Positions 1 through 7,122 are shown, numbered from the stretch's first letter. The stretch is DNA of 19,687 nt from Fibrobacter sp. (GCA_017520105.1 JAFWRL010000108.1:1-19687); one strand, 5' to 3'. Numbers and translations: made by a program. Notes: generated from the letters alone by a model not told the origin.

Positions 1-42
1 AAGAAAATCTATTCATATTAAGAAATATAATAAACGACATGT

Positions 43-73
43 AAAAAAAGACCCTGCAAAAAATGCAGAGCCT
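43..73 (-). terminator. Rho-independent terminator, distal copy
   Basis: On the minus strand the arms AGGCTCTGCA and TGCAGGGTCT pair over 10 positions with two G-T wobbles around a T-rich loop, followed by a run of T. The hairpin and the 17 bases beside it (44-90) repeat the block at 371-417 with only three differences in 47 bases, so this is a duplicated terminator cassette. Confidence 0.7.
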
Positions 74-101
74 TTACAAACCCAGGAATTTGCACAAGCC
101 A

Positions 102-160
102 AAATTCTAGGCTCGGAAATGCGAACGCAAGCGTTCACGCTTCACTCGCCTTACGAATTT
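102..160 (-). repeat. Palindromic element, copy A (partner at 1831-1889)
   Basis: Read on the minus strand, its first 54 bases match 1831-1884 at 44 positions without a gap. It folds into one long interrupted hairpin: outer ends AAATTC and GAATTT, then AGGC with GCCT, then an inner stem GAACGC with GCGTTC around a TT loop. Substitutions relative to copy B occur in complementary pairs at five places. It lies within about 73 bases (91-163) that are missing from the other copy of the surrounding terminator cassette, as if inserted. This could be a REP/MITE-like mobile palindrome or a structured RNA element. Confidence 0.75.
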
Positions 161-178
161 TTGTTCAGTTGCGAGCGC

Positions 179-209
179 AAAAAAAGAATCTCGACTTTCA
201 TCGAGATTC
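179..209 (-). terminator. Rho-independent terminator, minus strand
   Basis: A perfect 9-base inverted repeat (GAATCTCGA at 186-194, TCGAGATTC at 201-209) with a 6-base loop is followed on the minus strand by seven T (179-185). It is one of three terminators in series after pgk and lies just beyond the multi-hairpin block at 239-358. Confidence 0.8.
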
Positions 210-238
210 CCAAAATCAAATTTTTTCTTAGAGGCGAG

Positions 239-358
239 TGAGACAAGGTCCTAATCTCAATCTTGTAACGGAAACAAGTTTCCGACAAGATTGGATTACG
301 ACATCCTTCGACGAACAATGGGCTACGCCCATTTCCCGCACTGAAGTGCGGAGTCTCA
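239..358. repeat. Multi-hairpin structured block closed by an outer stem
   Basis: Outer arms TGAGAC (239-244) and GTCTCA (353-358) enclose three hairpins. The first spans 248-302; its core has CAATCTTGT (258-266) paired with ACAAGATTG (285-293) and CGGAAAC (269-275) paired with GTTTCCG (278-284) across a 2-base AA loop. The second is ATGGGC with GCCCAT around TAC (318-332). The third is CCGCACT with AGTGCGG around GA (336-351). In the minus direction it is followed by the terminator at 179-209. No function is known to me; it may be a small RNA, a 3' UTR structure or accumulated palindromic repeats. Confidence 0.55.
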
Positions 359-371
359 GTAGCGCGAGCAG

Positions 372-400
372 AAAAAGACCCTGCAAAAAATGCAGAGTCT
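372..400 (-). terminator. Rho-independent terminator of pgk
   Basis: On the minus strand AGACTCTGCA and TGCAGGGTCT form a 10-bp stem with one G-T wobble, a 5-base T loop and a T-run tail. It lies about 115 bases past the pgk stop and is the first of three such hairpins, so it is the best candidate for the pgk transcript end. Confidence 0.8.
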
Positions 401-513
401 ATACAAACCCAGGAATTTTTTCAGTTGCGAGCAGAGCAAGGCCGCAGACCCGAAGCCGTACAAAACGTACGGCGAGAGGTCGAGAACGCCGCTATGCGAA
501 GCAAATGGAAAAA

Positions 514-1770
514 TTACTTATCCGTGAGGAATGCGACGCCCGGAAGAACCTTCCCTTCCAGCAGTTCGAGGGAAGCGCCACCACCCGTAGAAGTGTGGGT
601 CACCTTCTTGTCAGCGCCGTACTTCTTGGCAGCCGTAGCGGTATCGCCACCACCGATCACGGTGATTGCGCCGGCAGCGGTAGCTTCGACGATTGCGTCG
701 GCCATAGCCTTGGTAGCCTTTTCAAAGGCTTCGAATTCGAACACGCCTGCAGGACCGTTCCAAACGATGGTCTTTGCGGACTTGATAGCGTTCACGAAGA
801 GCTTGGTGGATTCAGCGCCCACATCGAGGCCCATCCAGCCAGCCGGAATGCCTTCGGCGTCAGTGACAGCCTTCGTGGCAGCGTCGGCAGCGAACTTGTC
901 GGCAGCGATGTAGTCAACCGGGAGGATAATTTCCTTGCCGGCAGCCTTGGCCTTGGCCATCAGATCTGGAACGAGCTTGGCGCCTTCTTCGTCAAACAGG
1001 GAAGAACCGATTTCGATGTTGTTGAGGACCTTCTTGAAGGTGAAAGCCATGCCACCGCCGATGATGATCTTGTCGGCCTTGTCGAGGAGGTTGTTGATGA
1101 GCTGGATCTTGTCAGCGACCTTTGCACCGCCGAGGATGGCGAGGAACGGACGCGGAGGATTGTTGAGCACCTGGTCGAATGCCTTGAGTTCCTTGTTCAT
1201 GAGGAAACCGGCAGCGCGCTGCGGAAGTTCAACACCAGTCATGGAAGAGTGATCGCGGTGAGCGGTACCGAAAGCGTCGTTCACATAAACGTCAGCGAGC
1301 TTGGTGAGGCTGGCGCGGAAGGCCTTGACGGCTTCCTTGTCGGCCTTTTCCTTGGTTTCGGTGCCATCGGCGTTCTTGATCTTGCGCTTGCCTTCTTCTT
1401 CGATGTGGAAGCGGAGGTTTTCGAGGAGGATGATTTCACCCGGCTTGATAACGGCGCAGGCAGCTTCAACTTCCGGACCTACGCAGTCGGAGAGGAACTT
1501 CACCGGCTTCTTGATGAGTTCTTCGAGCTTCTTGGCAACCGGAGCGAGTGTATATTTCATGTTCTTTTCGCCATTCGGACGGCCCAGGTGGGAAGCGAGC
1601 ACGACGGCTGCACCGTGATCGAGAGCGTACTGGATGGTCGGGAGAGCGGCTTCGATACGCTTGGTGTTGGTGATTTCGCCAGTCACCTTGTCCTGCGGAA
1701 CGTTGAAGTCAACACGGATGAACACGCGCTTGCCGGCGAGTTCGAGATCTTCGATAGAAAGCTTTGCCAT
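514..1770 (-). CDS. pgk: Phosphoglycerate kinase
   Basis: Cytosolic glycolytic enzyme that transfers phosphate from 1,3-bisphosphoglycerate to ADP, giving 3-phosphoglycerate and ATP. The 418-residue product is slightly longer than the usual bacterial length (about 390-400) and complete. Family motifs are clear: RVDFNVP at residues 19-25 and SHLGRP at 60-65 in the N-terminal substrate lobe, ILGGAKV at the centre, and [20 protein letters not shown] and a glycine-rich [14 protein letters not shown] segment in the C-terminal nucleotide lobe. A modest insertion of charged residues (around 126-145) follows the LLENLRFH motif. An AGAAGGTG ribosome-binding site lies upstream of the ATG. The gene appears monocistronic, with a terminator at 372-400. 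No neighbouring glycolysis gene is seen. Confidence 0.98.
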   Translation of the reverse strand: MAKLSIEDLELAGKRVFIRVDFNVPQDKVTGEITNTKRIEAALPTIQYALDHGAAVVLASHLGRPNGEKNMKYTLAPVAKKLEELIKKPVKFLSDCVGPEVEAACAVIKPGEIILLENLRFHIEEEGKRKIKNADGTETKEKADKEAVKAFRASLTKLADVYVNDAFGTAHRDHSSMTGVELPQRAAGFLMNKELKAFDQVLNNPPRPFLAILGGAKVADKIQLINNLLDKADKIIIGGGMAFTFKKVLNNIEIGSSLFDEEGAKLVPDLMAKAKAAGKEIILPVDYIAADKFAADAATKAVTDAEGIPAGWMGLDVGAESTKLFVNAIKSAKTIVWNGPAGVFEFEAFEKATKAMADAIVEATAAGAITVIGGGDTATAAKKYGADKKVTHTSTGGGASLELLEGKVLPGVAFLTDK

Positions 1771-2132
1771 TATAGCACCTTCTTTTTTAGGGTTAAAATT
1801 TTACGCAGGGAAATATAGCAATTAGACGACAAATACGTAAGGCGAGCGATGCATGAAAACTTGTTTTCGTATATCCGAGCCTAGTATTATTTTTCAACGA
1901 ATAATGCTTTCCATCTCCCTAATTACGGTCCCAACTTATCCAGCTTCTTTAATGTAAACTCAATTTTACAATAAATGCCATAAAATCATGTTTTTTCGTG
2001 ATATTTTCATCACACATATAAATTCTACTGCTCAAAACATCAATTCTATAGTGTAAAAAAATTATATTATTCATTATGTCTGATTTTTTTTATATATTTC
2101 CAAAAAAATTGGTACACTCGGAGTTGAATACG
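1771..2132. other. Divergent spacer between pgk and a hypothetical gene
   Basis: This 362-bp AT-rich spacer should hold the pgk promoter (reading left) and the promoter of the gene at 2133 (reading right). It also holds palindromic element copy B at 1831-1889. No promoter hexamers could be chosen with confidence in the AT-rich part, and no protein gene is seen. Confidence 0.6.
1831..1889 (+). repeat. Palindromic element, copy B (partner at 102-160)
   Basis: It matches the reverse complement of 107-160 at 44 of 54 positions without gaps. It has the same fold: outer AATAC with GTATT, then AGGC with GCCT, and an inner stem GAAAAC (1855-1860) with GTTTTC (1863-1868) around TT. The changes from copy A keep pairing intact: two base pairs in the tip stem, one at the stem base, one in the middle stem and one in the outer ends. 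It sits upstream of both pgk and the gene at 2133, in opposite orientation to copy A. Confidence 0.75.
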
Positions 2133-3188
2133 ATGAAGCGTTCTTTTTTATTGGCCCTATGCCTTTCCGCAGCTGCAGCATTCGCTGGAGCATATGATAT
2201 TAGTGATTTTTCTGCCAAAGATGAGATCTCGGCAGACAACTATGCCACAAACAACGGCAATGCGCTGAACACAGCAACAATCGACGATGCTATGTCTGTT
2301 TCTTCCGGCAACATTGTTCTTCGTCAAAAATTCGCCCGTGAATCAGGAATCAACGCCTATCAGCTTTACATGGGTCGCGCACAAGACCTTTCTTCCATGA
2401 CCGCATTGAGCGTTCCTTCTAAAATCACCTACAAAGATGTTATCAAGGCTAAGCTCTACGAACGTCGCGGCATGAAGCCGGGTGACGACTTCGAGAAGGT
2501 TTACTTTGATGGCAAGTTCGTTTATGTTCCGGGCGCATCAACCGCTTTTGCGACGGTCAAAGGCGCTCCTGTCGAACTGAAGGGAGAAGCCCCCGCAGCA
2601 GCAAAGAGCGACGATGCTCCGAAAAAAGTCTGCGAAGATGAATTCGACATGTCTTGCGATGATGATATCGACACCTACAAGAGCAGCAACAACGTGGATG
2701 TTTCCGGAGACTTGAACCGTAGCAATTCCTACGCAGACTCTCGTGACTATTCCGCATCTGCAGCAGCACAAGACGTCAAGAATCGTTTCGGTATCGCGGA
2801 CGAAGTCCGTTTCTGGAGCGCAGTAGCCCTCTCCGCAGTGGCAGCAGGCAGTGCCGTCATGGGCATCCTCCAGCACATGAAGTCCAGCGAAGCGAACAGG
2901 GCTTACAAGGATCTTGAAAGTGTCGCAAACGTTGTTGAACGCAAGATTAATAATGCATGCTCTAGTATTAATGGAGTCACAAATCAAAATGCTTGCATCA
3001 ACTATTTCAAGACAACAACAGACCCGAACGCGTTCATCTTCCCTAAAAACGGCTGGACTTATGCCAAGCTCCAGAGCAGGATGAAGACGGACAAGGATAC
3101 GCAGGATTCTTACGCCATGGGCCGTAACCTCTGGTTCGGTGTCACTGCGATTTCCTTGACAACAGCTATCGTGTTGTTCGCATGGTAA
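2133..3188 (+). CDS. Exported or membrane protein of unknown function
   Basis: I do not recognise the family. The ATG at 2133 is preferred over an in-frame ATG at 2076 because it follows a GGAG ribosome-binding site and begins a signal peptide (MKRSFLLALCLSAAAAFAGA). The mature part is rich in Asp, Ser, Ala and Asn. Two hydrophobic segments lie near the C-terminus, about residues 226-247 and 333-351, flanking a hydrophilic region with two cysteines (276, 288). Another cysteine pair (167, 175) sits in an acidic stretch. The protein ends directly in the last hydrophobic segment (LFAW). Its stop overlaps the start of folB, so the two are probably co-transcribed. Length is 351 residues. It is likely anchored in the cell envelope; function is unknown. 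Confidence 0.85.
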   Translation: MKRSFLLALCLSAAAAFAGAYDISDFSAKDEISADNYATNNGNALNTATIDDAMSVSSGNIVLRQKFARESGINAYQLYMGRAQDLSSMTALSVPSKITYKDVIKAKLYERRGMKPGDDFEKVYFDGKFVYVPGASTAFATVKGAPVELKGEAPAAAKSDDAPKKVCEDEFDMSCDDDIDTYKSSNNVDVSGDLNRSNSYADSRDYSASAAAQDVKNRFGIADEVRFWSAVALSAVAAGSAVMGILQHMKSSEANRAYKDLESVANVVERKINNACSSINGVTNQNACINYFKTTTDPNAFIFPKNGWTYAKLQSRMKTDKDTQDSYAMGRNLWFGVTAISLTTAIVLFAW

Positions 3189-3550
3189 TGGAACAAGGTC
3201 GAATCCGACTCAAAGACGTTCAATTCGATTGCATCGTCGGCGTACTCCCCTATGAACGCCAAAACGAACAACCCATTGTCTTGAACCTGACTCTTTGGTT
3301 GGACTTTTCCAAGGCCGCAGAAACTGAAGATTTAAACGAATCTATCGACTATGCAAAACTGGCGGAAGAACTGAAAGGGTTCATCCGCCTTTCTTGTTTC
3401 AAACTCGTCGAGACGCTAGTCGTAAAGACGGCAGAATACGTTCTGGGACATTACCCCAAGGCAAGCGCAGTCGAAGTCTCCGTTGCAAAACCCAATGCTA
3501 TTCCAGGATGCCTCGGCGCCGAAGCAAGTGTGAGGATTAGTAGGGATTAG
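3182..3550 (+). CDS. folB: Dihydroneopterin aldolase
   Basis: Cytosolic folate-pathway enzyme that splits 7,8-dihydroneopterin into 6-hydroxymethyl-dihydropterin and glycolaldehyde. The 122-residue length is typical. Family features are GVLPYERQNEQP near residues 20-31, the ESIDYAKLAEEL segment (53-64), LVETLV with the conserved Glu77, and VAKPNAIPG with the expected catalytic Lys103. The start is at 3182 or, two codons on, at 3188; both overlap the stop of the preceding membrane-protein gene (the second as TAATG), pointing to translational coupling. The 3' end overlaps the convergent comM gene by 4 bases. No other folate gene is nearby. Confidence 0.93.
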   Translation: MVMEQGRIRLKDVQFDCIVGVLPYERQNEQPIVLNLTLWLDFSKAAETEDLNESIDYAKLAEELKGFIRLSCFKLVETLVVKTAEYVLGHYPKASAVEVSVAKPNAIPGCLGAEASVRISRD

Positions 3551-5076
3551 CCTCTAAACGCTCGATAGCGCAACGCTTCGGACAAATCCATCACACTAAC
3601 AGCAGCAGCACCACGCAAGTCCGCAATTGTCCGCGACACCTTCAACAACCTGAAATAACCGCGCGCACTCAAATCCATTTTGGCAGCCGCGGCCACAGCA
3701 AACCGTTCTACGTCCGCACTCATCCTTGCGAACTTATGAGCATATTCCGACGTCATCTCGGCATTAGACTTGAACGGCAAATTGCGGAAGCGTTCCCGCT
3801 GGATTGTTCGTGCCGCACACACACGTTTGCGAATATCCGCCGAAGATTCCCCACCATCACGAGCGGCAAACAGCGAAGCATCCACGGGAGGGACGCTCAC
3901 CTGAATATCGATACGGTCCAACAGTGGCCCCGATATCTTTTCACGATAACGTTTTTTCGCCTCGGGCAAACAAGTGCACTCGCGCTTCGGGTCCATCGAA
4001 TAACCGCACGGGCACGGATTCATTGCGGCTCCCATCATAAAACGCGCAGGCCAAACCACAGTACCGCTCGCACGGCTCACTGATATTTCTCCTTCTTCCA
4101 TCGGTTCGCGCAACGCTTCCAAGACACAGCGATTGAACTCCGGCAGTTCATCCAAGAACAACACACCATTATGGGCGAGACTCGCTTCACCCGGCAATAG
4201 CCGCGAACCCCCGCCCACAAGCGAGACCATTGACGCGGAATGGTGCGGAGAACGGAACGGCCGCAACATCACGGGCCGAAAGTCTTCGGAATCGCCGGAA
4301 CGCCTCGCACAGGAATGAATGCGTGTCGTCTCCAAGATTTCCTGTTCCGTCATCTCGGGCAAAATTCCCGGCAAGCATTTCGCGCAAAGCGTTTTACCCG
4401 CCCCCGGCGACCCCACCAGCAAAAAGTTATGAGCCCCAGCTGCAGCAATTTCAAGCGCACGTTTTACACCTTCCATCCCCACCACATTCTTAAAATCGGG
4501 AACGCCGTATTCCACCTTCACGCCATACGACGAAATCCCTTTTGCGACATTTACATCTAGACTAGAATTCCGTTCCAAAATTTCGACGCATTCCTTCAAG
4601 GAATCAGCACAGACAAAACGAAGACCTTCCACCAGCGAAGCTTCTTGCACATTTCCACGCGGAATCACAAGAATATCATCATGATTTTCAGATAAATTCA
4701 TTGCAATGGATAACACACCACGGACAGGCTTCAACAAACCATCCAACGAAAGTTCCCCGACAAAAACATAACGATCCAATTGTTCAACCGTAATTTCGCC
4801 AGTCGAAACAAGCATGCCAATCGCCAGCGGAAGGTCTAATGCGCTCCCCTCCTTCCGTAAATCCGCTGGTGACAAGTTCACCGTCGTACGGAACCCCGTC
4901 ACCACTTTCCCGATAGAACGCACCGCCGAAACGACACGCTCCCGAGATTCCCTCACCGCATTGTCTGGAAGCCCCACCAGCGTAAACCCAGGCAACCCCT
5001 GAGAAGAATCCACCTCGACACTGACAGGAACGGCCTTTATACCAAACAAACAATAAGAACGGATTCTACGGAACAA
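3547..5076 (-). CDS. comM: ComM/YifB-family AAA+ ATPase (Mg-chelatase-like)
   Basis: This family includes ComM, a hexameric helicase that helps branch migration during natural transformation; its role outside transformable species is less certain. The 509-residue product has the full layout: an N-terminal Lon-protease-like ChlI domain (about 1-170, with GLPDNAVRESRERV), Walker A GSPGAGKT (222-229), the RPFRSPHHSAS loop, Walker B LFLDELPEF (307-315), a cysteine cluster NPCPCGY...CTC (355-369), SGPLLDRID (382-390) and a C-terminal helical domain. The start is TTG at 5076: AGG lies 7 bases upstream, and the ribosome-binding region overlaps the spoVG stop. That gives a 12-base gap and suggests one transcript with spoVG. 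Confidence 0.93.
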   Translation of the reverse strand: MFRRIRSYCLFGIKAVPVSVEVDSSQGLPGFTLVGLPDNAVRESRERVVSAVRSIGKVVTGFRTTVNLSPADLRKEGSALDLPLAIGMLVSTGEITVEQLDRYVFVGELSLDGLLKPVRGVLSIAMNLSENHDDILVIPRGNVQEASLVEGLRFVCADSLKECVEILERNSSLDVNVAKGISSYGVKVEYGVPDFKNVVGMEGVKRALEIAAAGAHNFLLVGSPGAGKTLCAKCLPGILPEMTEQEILETTRIHSCARRSGDSEDFRPVMLRPFRSPHHSASMVSLVGGGSRLLPGEASLAHNGVLFLDELPEFNRCVLEALREPMEEGEISVSRASGTVVWPARFMMGAAMNPCPCGYSMDPKRECTCLPEAKKRYREKISGPLLDRIDIQVSVPPVDASLFAARDGGESSADIRKRVCAARTIQRERFRNLPFKSNAEMTSEYAHKFARMSADVERFAVAAAAKMDLSARGYFRLLKVSRTIADLRGAAAVSVMDLSEALRYRAFRG

Positions 5077-5092
5077 AGTAAACCTGCCTTAA
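5077..5092 (-). promoter_or_regulatory. Ribosome-binding site of comM embedded in the spoVG stop
   Basis: Read on the minus strand, the spoVG stop TAA runs directly into GGCAGG, then seven bases, then the TTG start of comM. The overlap of stop and binding site decides the TTG start and suggests translation of comM depends on spoVG translation. Confidence 0.6.
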
Positions 5093-5424
5093 GCCACAGC
5101 GGCCTGATATTTTTCAAGCACGCAGTTTTCGATATGTTCACGCAACTGGCGCGTAATCGGCAAACAAATGCTGCGGTAATCTTCGCCCTTATAGAACGGG
5201 TCGTTCGGATATCCCACGAACATTCCGTTTTCACCATCCATCACGCGAAGCCCGCGAATTTGGATTTGGTCGTTCAGCACAATGGTCGCAAGCCCCTTCA
5301 TGTGCCCGAGATTGGCTCCTTCCTTGAACGGGAAAACCTGCACGTTCGTCACGGCAAGACAATCGAATGCGGGCGACGCTGTAGGAATATTTGACGTTTT
5401 CTTTTCTTTTTTTTCTTCTGCCAT
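5089..5424 (-). CDS. spoVG: SpoVG-family nucleic-acid-binding regulator
   Basis: SpoVG is a small site-specific DNA- and RNA-binding protein, named from Bacillus sporulation but widespread in non-sporing bacteria. The 111-residue protein has a charged Lys/Glu-rich extension (1-23) before the core (about 24-105). The core carries the family pattern: a beta strand VTNVQVFPF, then MKGLATIVLNDQIQIRGLRV, the hallmark DGENGMFVGYPND (63-75), and EDYRSICLPITRQLREHIEN at the end of the fold. A strong AGGAGG site (5429-5434) lies before the ATG. It leads the operon with comM. The upstream spacer contains several palindromes that could be control sites. The target in this organism is unknown. Confidence 0.92.
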   Translation of the reverse strand: MAEEKKEKKTSNIPTASPAFDCLAVTNVQVFPFKEGANLGHMKGLATIVLNDQIQIRGLRVMDGENGMFVGYPNDPFYKGEDYRSICLPITRQLREHIENCVLEKYQAAVA

Positions 5425-5574
5425 ATTGGCCTCCTATTTTTTGACAATTGAAATGAACCTCGCGATGAACACTATTGCGTCCTCGCGAATTCACGGCACT
5501 ACAATGCAAAATGCATGCCAAGCGCAAAATTGGCGAATTTGAACAAATTTCGGCAGTTTTATCCAAATAAAAAA

Positions 5575-5656
5575 GTGATTAATCGATTTAATCACTGATT
5601 AATCAGTTGTTTCAGTTCACACAAGTTAATCAATCTTAATGCGTTACATGCATTAA
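5575..5656. repeat. Cluster of three AT-rich palindromes
   Basis: GTGATTAA (5575-5582) pairs with TTAATCAC (5588-5595) around TCGAT. CTGATTAATCAG (5595-5606) is a perfect palindrome sharing one base with the first. TTAATGC (5636-5642) pairs with GCATTAA (5650-5656). The word TTAATCA recurs three times. This could be an operator array for a dimeric regulator or a stacked hairpin. Confidence 0.5.
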
Positions 5657-5675
5657 ATTAAAGCAATAAAACAGG

Positions 5676-5744
5676 GTCAATAGTCGTTAGTCAATGGTCA
5701 TTAGAAAGTCTTTAGTCTCAACAATCAACTATTGACTAATAACC
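5676..5744. repeat. TTAGTCAAT-word repeats with inverted copy
   Basis: Two tandem 14-base copies (5676-5689 and 5690-5703) agree at 12 of 14 positions. An inverted copy follows at 5731-5744, where ATTGACTAA pairs with TTAGTCAAT at 5687-5695. It is low-complexity, hairpin-forming intergenic sequence just before the gene at 5783. Confidence 0.55.
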
Positions 5745-5782
5745 AAAAACTAACTACCAATAACTTTTTCTAACTTCTACTC

Positions 5783-6331
5783 ATGCTTTTAAAACCGAAC
5801 ATGAAATGGACGGCAAACCAAGGAATCATCCATCCGATGGTCAATGCCGAATTTGTACTCACTTCGCAAGCTTTTATCGTCAAGTTCAGTGTCGAAGAGC
5901 CCGTTGATTGTTATAGAGCCGCGGTTCAAGAGGATAACGGACGAAGCTGGGAAGACTCCTGCGTCGAAGTTTTCTTGCAGAACCCAGCTAACCCAAACGA
6001 ATACTTCAACTTCGAAACGACAAGCCGAGGCTTTGTACTTGCCGCCCGTGGAACCGGTCGCGAGAATAGGCAAACGCTCCCGCTAGAAGTCATTGAAAAA
6101 ATCAAGCGCACAATGACGGCACCAAGCATCCAAGACGATTCCATCGGTTGGAGCATGTCTATCGAAATTCCCGCCGAGATATTTGGGATAAAGGAATTCA
6201 AAGAGCCCCTACGCGGAAACCTCTACAAGTGTGCCGACAAGGCAAAGACTCCGCACTACCTGAGCGCCTTCCCGATACAAACAGAAAAGCCGGATTTTCA
6301 CCGGCCTGAATTCTTCGATATCCTAGTTTAG
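5783..6331 (+). CDS. CBM9-like carbohydrate-binding family protein
   Basis: The 182-residue sequence resembles the stand-alone CBM9-like (carbohydrate-binding family 9-like, DOMON-type beta sandwich) proteins. The clue is the central pattern WEDSCVEVFLQ (57-67) followed by YFNFE (74-78), then SMSIEIPAEIFG and a terminal PDFHRPEFFDILV, matching the usual 'P.FH.PE.F..L.F' ending. No signal peptide or membrane segment is seen, so it seems cytosolic, which is odd if it binds polysaccharide. No ribosome-binding site precedes the ATG at 5783; an ATG at 5801 is also possible. It converges on the thioesterase gene with a 1-base gap. Ligand unknown. Confidence 0.8.
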   Translation: MLLKPNMKWTANQGIIHPMVNAEFVLTSQAFIVKFSVEEPVDCYRAAVQEDNGRSWEDSCVEVFLQNPANPNEYFNFETTSRGFVLAARGTGRENRQTLPLEVIEKIKRTMTAPSIQDDSIGWSMSIEIPAEIFGIKEFKEPLRGNLYKCADKAKTPHYLSAFPIQTEKPDFHRPEFFDILV

Positions 6332-6332
6332 G

Positions 6333-7088
6333 CTACTTCATCTTGATTTTCATCTCGAAAACCTGGCGGCCTTCGTCGTCCTCGATTTTCATGTAGGTTG
6401 CACCCATCTTGTCAGCACGGAAAATGCGCACTTCCTGGCCTTCGTGCGTCTCGCCCATAAAGTGGACTTCGAGCATCGACGGGATGCACAGTTCCAAGTC
6501 TTCGGAACTGAACACGTTCAAGGAAAGTTTCACATACTCGATGTTGTTCATGTGGTGCGACATGTCGATGTGCTGAGGCAACACCTTCTGGCGATAGACC
6601 TCCACGTATTCCGCGGGTTCTACCGGGAACTTAGTGAACTTGTTGTCCATGAAGGGTTCCGGGGCGCCTTCCATCGGAAAATCCACCGCCGAAAGCTTTA
6701 CGGGGCGGTGACGTTCCAAATCCAGGCAACACGCCTCTTGCACGGCGAGGATAATCGGTTCGCCCTCCAGCGTGGTAATGGCCGTATTCTCGTATGTACG
6801 GATAGGCGCATTGTCGGCAGGGAAAGAGGTGGTAACCACCTTGTCGCGCCAGAACGGACGCTGGAAGAACTTGAATTTCGCCTTGTAAATAACCCAGTAG
6901 GCACCCTTCTCGTGGACACAGAAGTTGTCCTGCTTGATGGCCCCGAAATTCTCAGTAAAGTTGTCCTGCACCATGAGCACCGTCTGCGCTATGCCCATCT
7001 TTCCAGACACGTCAATATAAGCCGAAGTAATCGTTCTCGGCTTTTGGAACACTAGCGGATTTTTCGCCAAAGCATAAATATCAATCAT
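6333..7088 (-). CDS. Acyl-ACP thioesterase family protein
   Basis: Acyl-ACP thioesterases release free fatty acids from acyl carrier protein. The 251-residue product has the expected double hot-dog layout: an N-terminal half with YWVIYKAKFKFFQRPFWRD (about 64-82) and a C-terminal half with the active-site region HIDMSHHMNNIEYVKL (173-188). Plant and many bacterial members read D-x-N-x-H-V-N-N here; this protein has D175, S177, H179, N181 and N182, so the Asn of the proposed catalytic set is replaced by Ser. It starts 34 bases from the divergent rluE-like gene and ends next to the CBM9-like gene. It probably contributes to fatty acid supply or membrane lipid tuning; substrate length cannot be read from the sequence. 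Confidence 0.85.
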   Translation of the reverse strand: MIDIYALAKNPLVFQKPRTITSAYIDVSGKMGIAQTVLMVQDNFTENFGAIKQDNFCVHEKGAYWVIYKAKFKFFQRPFWRDKVVTTSFPADNAPIRTYENTAITTLEGEPIILAVQEACCLDLERHRPVKLSAVDFPMEGAPEPFMDNKFTKFPVEPAEYVEVYRQKVLPQHIDMSHHMNNIEYVKLSLNVFSSEDLELCIPSMLEVHFMGETHEGQEVRIFRADKMGATYMKIEDDEGRQVFEMKIKMK

Positions 7089-7122
7089 GACTTTAATATA
7101 AATTTTTTTATCATTTTAGCGC

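Larger units (their letters stand above)
1..513. other. Non-coding stretch downstream of pgk, rich in hairpins
   Basis: No convincing protein gene is seen. The long plus-strand reading frame that enters here is antisense to pgk and looks like a shadow. The region holds three terminator-like hairpins read on the minus strand (43-73, 179-209, 372-400), a palindromic element (102-160), a large multi-hairpin block (239-358) and a further hairpin with arms GCCGTAC and GTACGGC near 455-475. It is a mosaic of repeats and the likely 3' end of the pgk transcript. Confidence 0.7.
5425..5782. other. Divergent spacer upstream of spoVG, palindrome-rich
   Basis: No gene is seen in these 358 bases. It holds a CTCGCGA direct repeat near 5460-5490, a cluster of three palindromes (5575-5656), and repeated TTAGTCAAT-type words (5676-5744). 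The spoVG promoter and that of the gene at 5783 must lie here, but I could not place hexamers confidently. Confidence 0.6.

Noticed and set aside
239..358. tRNA or known riboswitch
   Set aside because: The closed multi-hairpin shape suggested one, but no T-loop, anticodon arm or known aptamer core could be found.
238..1818. A 526-codon plus-strand open frame
   Set aside because: It is antisense to pgk, has no recognisable domain or ribosome-binding site, and begins in the repeat region. The GC-rich codon pattern of pgk explains it.
2076..2132. Upstream ATG at 2076 as the start of the membrane protein
   Set aside because: It would put 19 residues before a normal signal peptide, and the ATG at 2133 has a better-placed ribosome-binding site.
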